DNA from: Bacillota bacterium
Lineage (GTDB): Bacteria; Bacillota; Clostridia; Peptostreptococcales; Anaerovoracaceae
Length of the DNA: 5,601 nucleotides
Reading direction: 5' to 3'
Assembly (NCBI GenBank): GCA_017619985.1
Contig: JAFZRG010000141.1
Location: 1-5,601, forward strand
Under the pieces are notes generated by a model. That model worked only from the letters and a program-made list of their open reading frames with translations, was not told the DNA's origin and searched no databases. Position numbers and translations under genes: made by a program. Within the stretch, counting starts at the first letter, position 1, and every line of letters begins with the position of its first letter. Positions 1 to 5,188 of the stretch are shown here, piece after piece.

Positions 1-826
1 GATGGTGGTGTTCGTGTTCTTCATGATCATGATCGTGATGGTGATGATGGCCGCATTCGCACTCGTCGTCATCGTCATCATCGTCGTCATCGTGATCGTG
101 GTGGTGATGGTGATGCTGCTCATGCTCTTCGTGGTCGTGGTCGTGCTCTTCGTGCTCGGCGTCCTCCGCCTCCCACTTGGCATCCTCTTCCACGTGCTGG
201 CGGATGAGTTCTGCCAGCTCTTCGGACAGCGCGTCTCTGCCGTCTATGATGGCCAGCATGTCCTTGCCGGGCAGGTCATCCCAGTCCGCCGTGACGATCT
301 GCGCCTTGTCGTTCAGCTCGCGCAGCAGCCGGACCGCCTCTTCGACCTTTTCCGCGGAGATCTTGCCGGTGCGGCTCAGCACGATCGTGTGCGCCGTTCC
401 GACCTGATCCTTGAAGAATTCGCCGAAGTTTTTCAGATACATTTTGCACTTGGACGCGTCGACGACCGTGGTCAGGCCGCCCAGCTCCAGGCGATCGTCG
501 CCGGTCGCCATGACCGCCGCCGCGACTTCGGACAGCTTGCCGACGCCGGACGGTTCGATCACGATGCGGTCAGGCGCGTATTCCTCCAGCGCCATCTTCA
601 GCGCGACCTTAAAATCGCCCGTCAGACTGCAGCAGATGCAGCCGGAATTCATCTCGCGCACCTGCACGCCTGCGTCCTGCAGAAAGCCGCCGTCGATGCC
701 GATCTCGCCGAATTCGTTCTCGATGATCATGATCTTCTGGCCCGCATACGCTTCCGCCACCAGCTTCTTGATCAGGGTCGTCTTGCCCGCCCCGAGAAAG
801 CCGGAGTAAATATCGATTTTCGTCAT
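1..826 (-). CDS. CobW/COG0523-family metal-chaperone GTPase with His/Asp-rich tail (3' end cut off)
   Basis: A P-loop GTPase of the CobW/P47K (COG0523) family, cytoplasmic proteins that use GTP to deliver or handle metals such as zinc or cobalt. About 275 residues are visible and the gene runs off the left edge, so the CobW C-terminal domain is not seen. Visible motifs are the Walker A GFLGAGKTT (residues 9-17), the family's metal-binding GCICC (62-66) and an EPSG switch motif (91-94). The usual NKxD guanine-specificity motif appears as SRTG (151-154). From about residue 224 the chain is almost only His, Asp and Glu, including a run of six His, nine Asp, a CEC motif and five more His, which is a likely metal-binding tail. 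The ATG is chosen because AGAGGTG lies 6 nt upstream and the Walker motif starts at the usual distance. An extended -10 promoter and stem-loops lie upstream, so it is probably transcribed alone. The family is certain; the metal is unknown, and 'CobW' does not prove a cobalamin role. Confidence 0.93.
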   Translation of the reverse strand, partial: MTKIDIYSGFLGAGKTTLIKKLVAEAYAGQKIMIIENEFGEIGIDGGFLQDAGVQVREMNSGCICCSLTGDFKVALKMALEEYAPDRIVIEPSGVGKLSEVAAAVMATGDDRLELGGLTTVVDASKCKMYLKNFGEFFKDQVGTAHTIVLSRTGKISAEKVEEAVRLLRELNDKAQIVTADWDDLPGKDMLAIIDGRDALSEELAELIRQHVEEDAKWEAEDAEHEEHDHDHEEHEQHHHHHHDHDDDDDDDDDECECGHHHHHDHDHEEHEHHH

Positions 827-864
827 ATGATTCACCTCTTTTTGAAGTAATTGCCGTACAGATA

Positions 865-873
865 ATTATACCA
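865..873 (-). promoter_or_regulatory. Extended -10 promoter of the cobW-like gene
   Basis: On the minus strand the sequence reads TGGTATAAT, a perfect TATAAT with the TGn extension, about 39 nt before the ATG. No good -35 is seen at 16-18 bp, where CGGATA is the best candidate; an extended -10 can work without one. The upstream half of the promoter overlaps the 878-900 inverted repeat. Confidence 0.7.
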
Positions 874-877
874 TAAG

Positions 878-900
878 AGAAAGGCGTTATCCGCCTTTCT
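878..900 (-). promoter_or_regulatory. 9-bp inverted repeat over the cobW promoter (operator or weak terminator)
   Basis: The arms AGAAAGGCG and CGCCTTTCT are perfectly complementary around a 5-nt spacer. The repeat ends 5 bp upstream of the TGn of the extended -10, so a bound repressor would block polymerase. It could instead be a weak intrinsic terminator on the minus strand, since the T-containing arm is followed by CTTAT, but no long T tract follows on either strand. The site does not resemble a Zur box as I know it. Confidence 0.5.
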
Positions 901-913
901 GCAAAAACGGTTC

Positions 914-966
914 AACAAATGCATCCGTGCAAAGACATTGTCTTTGCTGCTTTGATTGCATTTGTT
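914..966. repeat. Nested inverted repeat (hairpin within hairpin)
   Basis: The outer arms AACAAATGCA (914-923) and TGCATTTGTT (957-966) pair perfectly over 10 bp. Inside them GCAAAGAC (929-936) and GTCTTTGC (940-947) form an 8-bp stem with a 3-nt loop. Neither strand shows a T tract directly after the stem, so it is not a plain terminator. It lies between the lipoprotein terminator and the cobW promoter. It may be a structured RNA, a small MITE-like element or a protein-binding site; nothing in the window decides. Confidence 0.6.
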
Positions 967-969
967 ATA

Positions 970-1000
970 ACATAAAAGCGGCGCAATAACTGCGCCGCTT
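970..1000 (-). terminator. Intrinsic terminator of the lipoprotein gene
   Basis: AAGCGGCGCA and TGCGCCGCTT form a 10-bp GC-rich stem with a 5-nt loop (976-1000). On the minus strand it is followed by TTTATGTT, giving a T-rich run directly after the stem. It starts 14 bp after the lipoprotein stop codon. Confidence 0.88.
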
Positions 1001-1014
1001 GCGTATGTTTCGCC

Positions 1015-2946
1015 TTATTCCGCCAGGTCGCTGACCCCGGAGAATCCGTTGACCGTATCTTCCATGACGAACTCCGCCGTGAGCTCGCCGGACGCGGTCT
1101 CCTGGCCCGGGAACTGGCCTCCCGGCTGGCCGGGCATTTCAGGTCTTTCGCCGTTGAATCCTTCCGGAGGTTCGCCCGGGAATTCGCCGTTGAATCCTTC
1201 GGGCGGTTCGCCCATCGGGCCACCTTGGCCGTTGAATCCTTCGGGCGGTTCACCCGGGAACTCGCCGTCGAAACCCTCAGGCATTTCGGGACGTTCTCCG
1301 TCGAACCCTTCCGGCGGCTCGCCCATCGGGCCGCCCTGGCCGCCGAAGCCTCCGGGTCCGCCGAAGCCGCCCAACTGGCCGGAAGCGCTATACCCCTGCT
1401 GCACGCCGCCGACGTAGACCGTGTAGGTCTCGCCGACCTTCAGGCCTTCGCAGGAGACGATCGCGCCGCGGTACTGCCGCGCGTTGCCGCCGATGACCGT
1501 ATCGTTCTCCGGTTCATAATAGAACACGGTGTTGCCGTCCGCGTCTTTGATCTCGATCTCCTCGTCCGCGCTCTCGTACGAGCTGAACTGCAGGTTCATG
1601 ACCGCCTGCGTCGCATCGCTGCCGTCGCTCTCCGCCCAGTCCATCGTGGACCCGAGCGCAAGAACAGTGCCGCCGTAGATGAAACTTCCCTTGTCGGAGT
1701 CCAGGCCGGAGTCGCTCATGGGGCTCGCGCTGGCCACGACCGTTCCGCCGTTGATCACGAGGTAGCCGTTGGAATCCACGCCGTCGCCTTCGCTGCCGAG
1801 GCCGCCGAGGATGTGCACGCTGCCGCCGTTGATCGTAAACACCGACACGCCGTCCTCGTTCACGTTGATGCCGTCGTCCTGCGCGAAGATGTTCACGACG
1901 CCGCCGTTGATGGTCAGATGCAGCTCGCTGTCCAGCCCCTCGTGGCTGCTGTTGATGGTCAGCACGCCCGTACCCTCCTCTTCGCCGTTGATGTTCATCG
2001 ACTGGAACGAATAGAAGGCGCCGTCCATCTTGTGGGACTTCTTCTGGGCCTGACCCGCGTAGCTGACGGAATCGTCCTTGAACTTCGTCTTCAGGATGCG
2101 GAAGACGTTGGTGCCGGTCACGCTGTTCTCCGTGCCGTCCGCGATGATGACGTTCGCGCCAGCGTCCGTCGTATCCACGATCGGGCTGTACTCGTCGCGG
2201 TCCTCCCAGGTATTGTCGCATTCATAAACGCTCGCGAAGATGACCCCCGGAGCCGCCGTGCACGTGATGTCCGCCCCGGCGAATATCAGGGTCACTTTCG
2301 CTTCGGGATCGGTGAAGGTGTCGTCGGAATCGCCCAGATCGACATAGATCTGGCCGTTCCAGGTGCCCTGCAGGATGTACGTGCCGGCCTCCTGGATGTG
2401 CAGCACCGGATTGGCGTAGGCCTCCTCCTCGCTGTGCATCATAGAAGTCGGAACGGATGAACTGCCCTGCGTATACGGCAGGGTCGAAAAGATGTAGTCT
2501 TCGTACCCTTCCGCCGTGTAGTAATAGCACCACTCGGTCTCGTCGTCGTATTTCTGCGCGACAAACGCGCTTTCGTCCAGCTGCGGATAGTAGATCAGGT
2601 CGTGCGCGATGTAAGCCGCGGCGTCCGTGTCAGGTTCGGTGCCGGTGTAGTATTCAGCCGGCGAGTTCTTGACGTCGTCGTGGACCTCGGACGGATCCGC
2701 GTGCCAGGTGTAGTCGAACTCCTCGAGCGCTTCGCCATCCAGCGTCGCCGTGCCGTCTTCGTTCAGGAGCAGCACGTGCGCGCCTTCGTATTTTTCCTGC
2801 AGGGTCTCGACGCTCTCCGCCTCTCTGGTTTCCCCGGTCGCCTGCACGGCAGTTTCCTGCGTACACCCTGCGAGCATTCCTGCCGCCAGAAGAAGGCTCA
2901 GCAGGACCGCCATCGTCTTTTTTATCGTTATTTTCTTGCGTTTCAT
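1015..2946 (-). CDS. Lipoprotein with Cthe_2159-like carbohydrate-binding beta-helix region
   Basis: A secreted, lipid-anchored protein of 643 residues. The N-terminus has Lys/Arg residues, a hydrophobic stretch and the lipobox LAGC with Cys28, so it should be anchored outside the membrane. From about residue 215 to 435 it carries repeated ING-G and D-G-(I/V/L)-(D/N) turns, such as LTINGG, FTINGG and LVINGG. This is the pattern of the Cthe_2159 (DUF4353) family, right-handed beta-helix proteins known in Clostridium thermocellum to bind cellulose and pectin-like sugars. A small beta region follows, then a Gly/Pro/Glu-rich repeat tail (524-616). The ATG is preferred over upstream in-frame starts because it begins the signal peptide and has GGGGGA upstream. 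No sortase motif is seen. Relatives often sit near CotH or polyphosphate polymerase genes, but neither is visible here. Any enzymatic activity is unknown; wall or polysaccharide binding is inferred from the family. Confidence 0.87.
   Translation of the reverse strand: MKRKKITIKKTMAVLLSLLLAAGMLAGCTQETAVQATGETREAESVETLQEKYEGAHVLLLNEDGTATLDGEALEEFDYTWHADPSEVHDDVKNSPAEYYTGTEPDTDAAAYIAHDLIYYPQLDESAFVAQKYDDETEWCYYYTAEGYEDYIFSTLPYTQGSSSVPTSMMHSEEEAYANPVLHIQEAGTYILQGTWNGQIYVDLGDSDDTFTDPEAKVTLIFAGADITCTAAPGVIFASVYECDNTWEDRDEYSPIVDTTDAGANVIIADGTENSVTGTNVFRILKTKFKDDSVSYAGQAQKKSHKMDGAFYSFQSMNINGEEEGTGVLTINSSHEGLDSELHLTINGGVVNIFAQDDGINVNEDGVSVFTINGGSVHILGGLGSEGDGVDSNGYLVINGGTVVASASPMSDSGLDSDKGSFIYGGTVLALGSTMDWAESDGSDATQAVMNLQFSSYESADEEIEIKDADGNTVFYYEPENDTVIGGNARQYRGAIVSCEGLKVGETYTVYVGGVQQGYSASGQLGGFGGPGGFGGQGGPMGEPPEGFDGERPEMPEGFDGEFPGEPPEGFNGQGGPMGEPPEGFNGEFPGEPPEGFNGERPEMPGQPGGQFPGQETASGELTAEFVMEDTVNGFSGVSDLAE
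1099..1377 (-). repeat. In-frame Gly/Pro-rich repeats with five PEGF(D/N)G units
   Basis: The segment encodes residues 524-616 of the lipoprotein. PEGF(D/N)G occurs five times, near residues 545, 556, 568, 582 and 594, joined by linkers of the types ERPEMP, EFPGEP and QGGPMGEP. Two larger blocks, each starting GGPMGEPPEGF, suggest duplication of a longer module. Base-level similarity between copies, such as recurring TTGAATCCTTC on the plus strand, points to fairly recent copying and possible length variation. The tail probably forms a flexible, acidic stalk. Confidence 0.85.
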
Positions 2947-2965
2947 ATGGTTATCCCCCTTTTGC

Positions 2966-2995
2966 AAAACAAGATACCCACATTGCGTGGGTATC
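2966..2995 (-). terminator. Intrinsic terminator or attenuator between the cvpA-like and lipoprotein genes
   Basis: GATACCCAC and GTGGGTATC form a 9-bp perfect stem with a 5-nt loop (2973-2995), followed on the minus strand by TTGTTTT. It begins 27 bp after the cvpA-like stop and ends about 20 bp before the lipoprotein ATG, directly before the ribosome site. A 10-bp palindrome, TTTTGCAAAA, overlaps the T tract (2960-2969). Confidence 0.75.
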
Positions 2996-3022
2996 CTGTG
3001 AAGAATGCGTAAACAGCATTTG

Positions 3023-3733
3023 TCATAATCCGAGAAGTTTTGTGATGAACCAGCTGCCTTCCTGGATGTCACGGAAGAAGCTGACGTCGCGCATCTCGCA
3101 GATCTTGATGACGATGAAGAAGACGGCCAGACATTCGAGCAGGCCTATGAGGAAGCCCCCCAGCCAGTCCAGCTGTTTCAGCACCGGCGCGTCGTTGATC
3201 TTGTCGACCAGGGCGTTGATCGGTTTGAACAGGAACAGCCCCAGAAGCGCGATCACGATGAACAGCACGGCGTGCACGACTTCGCGCATAGCCTTGTGCA
3301 CCAGGTCGATGAGCTTCGCTTTCGGCGCCTCGCTCCACGAGGTCGATTCGTGCTCTTCCAGGATCTTCTCCGCTTTTTCGTCCAGGTGCGTGACCTCCAG
3401 CAGCTTTTCCGCGCCGGTGCCCACCAGGTCGTGCAGTTCCGTGATCGTATGACCCACGCTGGAGTCGTAGTTCTCCGAGACTTTTTCCTCGACTTTCGGC
3501 CACGTCTTGTCCATGACCGGAGGGGTCAGATAACCCGCGCCGACGATGCCGATCGCGATGGCCACGACGATGGCGATGATGCCGGCGAACGTCTTGTAGA
3601 AACCCCTCTTCGCATGCCAGATCGCGAACAGCAGAAAGATCAGTCCGATCGCGATGTCCACGATCAGGCCGAAATATGAATTGATCGTTGTATTCGATCC
3701 TACGCTCTCGCTGAATTCCAATACTTCAGACAT
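3023..3733 (-). CDS. CvpA-like four-helix membrane protein
   Basis: An inner-membrane protein of 236 residues resembling the CvpA (colicin V production) family. Four hydrophobic segments are visible at about residues 21-39, 49-68, 151-169 and 189-211. The first is followed by the Arg/Gly-containing turn AKRGF, and the last helix is entered by the small-residue motif DWLGGFLIGLL, both typical of CvpA proteins. Between helices 2 and 3 lies a charged loop of about 80 residues (71-150), making it longer than the 162-residue E. coli CvpA. AGGAG lies about 6 nt before the ATG. A TATAAT box upstream and a terminator downstream suggest it is transcribed separately from the BMC genes. Family members are linked to envelope homeostasis and toxin export, but the precise role here cannot be read from sequence, and no feature ties it to the microcompartment. 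Confidence 0.78.
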   Translation of the reverse strand: MSEVLEFSESVGSNTTINSYFGLIVDIAIGLIFLLFAIWHAKRGFYKTFAGIIAIVVAIAIGIVGAGYLTPPVMDKTWPKVEEKVSENYDSSVGHTITELHDLVGTGAEKLLEVTHLDEKAEKILEEHESTSWSEAPKAKLIDLVHKAMREVVHAVLFIVIALLGLFLFKPINALVDKINDAPVLKQLDWLGGFLIGLLECLAVFFIVIKICEMRDVSFFRDIQEGSWFITKLLGL

Positions 3734-3748
3734 GTGTTCTCCTCTCCC

Positions 3749-3800
3749 CTGCAGATCCCCAATAAAATACTCTGCAGTCTACCCAAATTATACACTGCAG
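3749..3800. promoter_or_regulatory. Three CTGCAG palindromes at exact 23-bp spacing
   Basis: CTGCAG occurs at 3749-3754, 3772-3777 and 3795-3800, each 23 bp from the next. The second and third lie on either side of the TATAAT box of the cvpA-like gene and the first lies close to its ribosome site. The spacing is about two helical turns, as expected for cooperative binding of a dimeric regulator. No known operator is recognised. Confidence 0.45.
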
Positions 3801-3802
3801 AG
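3760..3802 (-). terminator. Possible BMC-operon terminator overlapping the cvpA-like promoter
   Basis: CTCTGCAGT and ACTGCAGAG form a 9-bp perfect stem around a 15-nt loop (3770-3802), followed on the minus strand by TATTTTATT. It would end transcripts coming from pduV. The loop holds the TATAAT box of the next promoter, so the same repeat may act as an operator instead. The long loop and modest GC make termination uncertain. Confidence 0.45.
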
Positions 3803-3814
3803 CTCAATACGCAA
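3787..3814 (-). promoter_or_regulatory. Sigma-A-like promoter of the cvpA-like gene
   Basis: A perfect minus-strand TATAAT (3787-3792) lies about 54 bp before the ATG. The best -35 is TTGCGT (3809-3814) at 16-bp spacing, sharing only TTG with the consensus. The arms of an inverted repeat lie on both sides of the -10 box. Confidence 0.6.
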
Positions 3815-3840
3815 ATTACAGTTGTGTTGCAGAACAGACC

Positions 3841-4266
3841 CTATTCCAGGAACTGCCGCAGTTCCTCCAGCCCCTCGCCGGTGTAACTGCTCACGACGAA
3901 GATCGGGTCCGCGCCGGCCAGTTCGAGCAGGTCCTTCGACCGTTGGATCTCCTCTTCCGTCGCCAGGTCCGCCTTCGTGATGACCCCGGCCACAGGCACG
4001 GGAAAAGCAGCCGACTGGCCCGCCGAATACATGTAGCGGTCCTGCGTCGGGTCGATCAGGAACAGCACGAGATCCGTGTCCACGGAGGTCACGAGCAGGT
4101 TCTGCAGATGCACGCGGCGCTCCAGATACTCACCCGGCGAATCGATGTGACCCGCCACGATCTCGATGGACTGCGTCTTCTTGTAATCCAGCGGCTGGTC
4201 GTCGAGAGCCTGCAGCAGCGTCGTCTTGCCGCAGGCCACGTTGCCTACCATCAAAACCCTTTTCAT
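3841..4266 (-). CDS. pduV: PduV/EutP-type microcompartment GTPase
   Basis: A small Ras-like P-loop GTPase of 141 residues, the usual size for PduV/EutP. The motifs are complete: Walker A GNVACGKTT (8-16), a KKTQ switch I region (29-32), DSPGEY as the G3 motif (42-47), TKAD for guanine specificity (97-100) and the SSYTGEG G5 loop (126-132). PduV associates with the outer face of propanediol-utilisation compartments, and EutP of ethanolamine operons has been reported to have acetate kinase activity; which applies here is not visible. The ATG is 2 nt after the pduU stop, with GAGGA in the end of pduU, so translation is likely coupled. It is the last gene of the visible BMC operon. PduV is preferred over EutP only because of the pduS-T-U order. 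Confidence 0.88.
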   Translation of the reverse strand: MKRVLMVGNVACGKTTLLQALDDQPLDYKKTQSIEIVAGHIDSPGEYLERRVHLQNLLVTSVDTDLVLFLIDPTQDRYMYSAGQSAAFPVPVAGVITKADLATEEEIQRSKDLLELAGADPIFVVSSYTGEGLEELRQFLE

Positions 4267-4268
4267 CG

Positions 4269-4622
4269 CTACGTCCTCGTGATGACCGTCGGCGTGAAGC
4301 CGATGATGTTGTGCAGCGAATCCAGCACGTCCTTCAGCGCGGCTTCCACGGAGGCTACGTCGCCGTTGATGATGAGCGTGCCGTTGAAGCGGTCCACGAA
4401 CACCACCTCGACGCTCGCCGCCTTCGTCGCGACGTCCGCCGCGATGATGGCGCCTTCGCTGGGCGTGATGGTCATGATGCCGAGCGCGCCTGCCGGCTCG
4501 CCGATGACGCCGAGCTTCTTGTAAAGGCTTTTGTCCGGGTTCGCGATCAGGTGCGCGAGCGTCACCTGCTTGCCCGGGACGAATTCCTGTATGATCCTCT
4601 GTTTGCTGTCTTCTTCGAACAT
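4269..4622 (-). CDS. pduU: PduU/EutS-type circularly permuted BMC shell protein
   Basis: A small hexameric shell protein of 117 residues. The sequence carries the hallmark block QEFVPGKQVTLAHLIANP near residues 12-29, then ITPSEGAIIAADVATKAA (57-74) and the GDVASVEAAL helix (88-97). In known PduU/EutS structures the BMC fold is circularly permuted and the N-terminal residues form a small beta-barrel that plugs the hexamer pore. The C-terminal ITRT also fits PduU as I recall it. A near-perfect AAAGGAGG overlaps the pduT stop codon and lies 6 nt from the ATG; the gap between the genes is 12 nt. EutS is the alternative name and cannot be excluded, but the neighbours pduS, pduT and pduV support PduU. 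Confidence 0.92.
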   Translation of the reverse strand: MFEEDSKQRIIQEFVPGKQVTLAHLIANPDKSLYKKLGVIGEPAGALGIMTITPSEGAIIAADVATKAASVEVVFVDRFNGTLIINGDVASVEAALKDVLDSLHNIIGFTPTVITRT

Positions 4623-4634
4623 GACCGTCCTCCT

Positions 4635-5183
4635 TTACAGCAGGCTTTCCAGCAGCTCGGGATGCGGGCTGGGGATGACCACGGAAGAGATCAGCATGCC
4701 TTCCGCCGCCGGGGTGTGGATACCGGCCTCGATCGCTGCGCGCACGGCTGCGACTTCGCCGGTGACCACGACGAACGACTTTCCGCCGATGCCCGTGCCC
4801 AGACGCACGTCCACGAGGTCCACGTCGGCCGCCTTGACCGCCGCGTCCGCGGAGTAGACCGACGCGGTCACGGAGAAATACTCCATGACCCCGATCGCAG
4901 CCATCTCCTCGGGAATGTTCGTCATGTTGATCGCCTGCACGACCTTCTCGTCGATGTTGGGGATGACGCAGGAATCCACCGCGTGCTCCCCTGCGATCAC
5001 AAGACCGCTGTCCACGGACGCCTGCACCGCCGCCACTTCGCCGGTAAAGAAGATGTAGTACTTACCGGGGCAGCTGGCCTTGGAGAACAGTAGCTTCACT
5101 GCCGCAGTCTTCAGTACGATGTCCGCGGTCTCGACGCCCTTGGCGATGCTGTTCAGTTCGATAAATCCTATTGCTCGTTTCAT
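4635..5183 (-). CDS. pduT: PduT-type tandem-BMC shell protein with iron-sulfur cysteine
   Basis: A trimeric shell protein of 182 residues made of two BMC domains, about residues 3-88 and 96-182. The two copies show matching GEVAAVQAS (48-56) and GEVAAVRAA (142-150) segments and internal VIP motifs. The sequence CPGK puts a cysteine at residue 38, the position that binds a [4Fe-4S] cluster in the central pore of Salmonella PduT. It is therefore expected to carry electrons across the shell, probably to or from PduS encoded just upstream. The ATG is chosen because AGGTG sits 6 nt before it, overlapping the pduS stop. A GTG nine bases further upstream overlaps that stop as GTGA and would add only three residues. 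No frameshift or missing block is seen. Confidence 0.93.
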   Translation of the reverse strand: MKRAIGFIELNSIAKGVETADIVLKTAAVKLLFSKASCPGKYYIFFTGEVAAVQASVDSGLVIAGEHAVDSCVIPNIDEKVVQAINMTNIPEEMAAIGVMEYFSVTASVYSADAAVKAADVDLVDVRLGTGIGGKSFVVVTGEVAAVRAAIEAGIHTPAAEGMLISSVVIPSPHPELLESLL

Positions 5184-5188
5184 TTGCT

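Noticed and set aside
2..850. Long plus-strand open frame starting with an unusual Val/Met-rich stretch
   Set aside because: It is the complement of the CobW-like gene; the Val/Met run is the antisense of His/Asp codons. The minus strand has intact GTPase motifs, a ribosome site and a promoter.
963..972. TGTTATAACA perfect palindrome as an operator
   Set aside because: AT-rich 10-bp palindrome within the T-rich run after the terminator and the outer arm of the nested hairpin; too short and too easily explained by these to call separately.
914..1000. CRISPR-like or tRNA structure
   Set aside because: The stems differ in sequence, there is no repeated unit with spacers, and no cloverleaf or anticodon arm can be drawn.
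1225..2460. 411-codon plus-strand open frame
   Set aside because: It lies wholly opposite the lipoprotein gene, shows no recognisable domain and is rich in Ala, Val, Arg and His, as expected for a GC-rich antisense frame.
2947..3072. Upstream extension of the lipoprotein by 42 codons
   Set aside because: It would run through the terminator hairpin and put the signal peptide inside the protein; the ATG at 2946 begins a normal lipoprotein signal.
4311..5093. 260-codon plus-strand open frame across pduT and pduU
   Set aside because: Arg/His/Asp-rich antisense shadow spanning two well-supported BMC genes.
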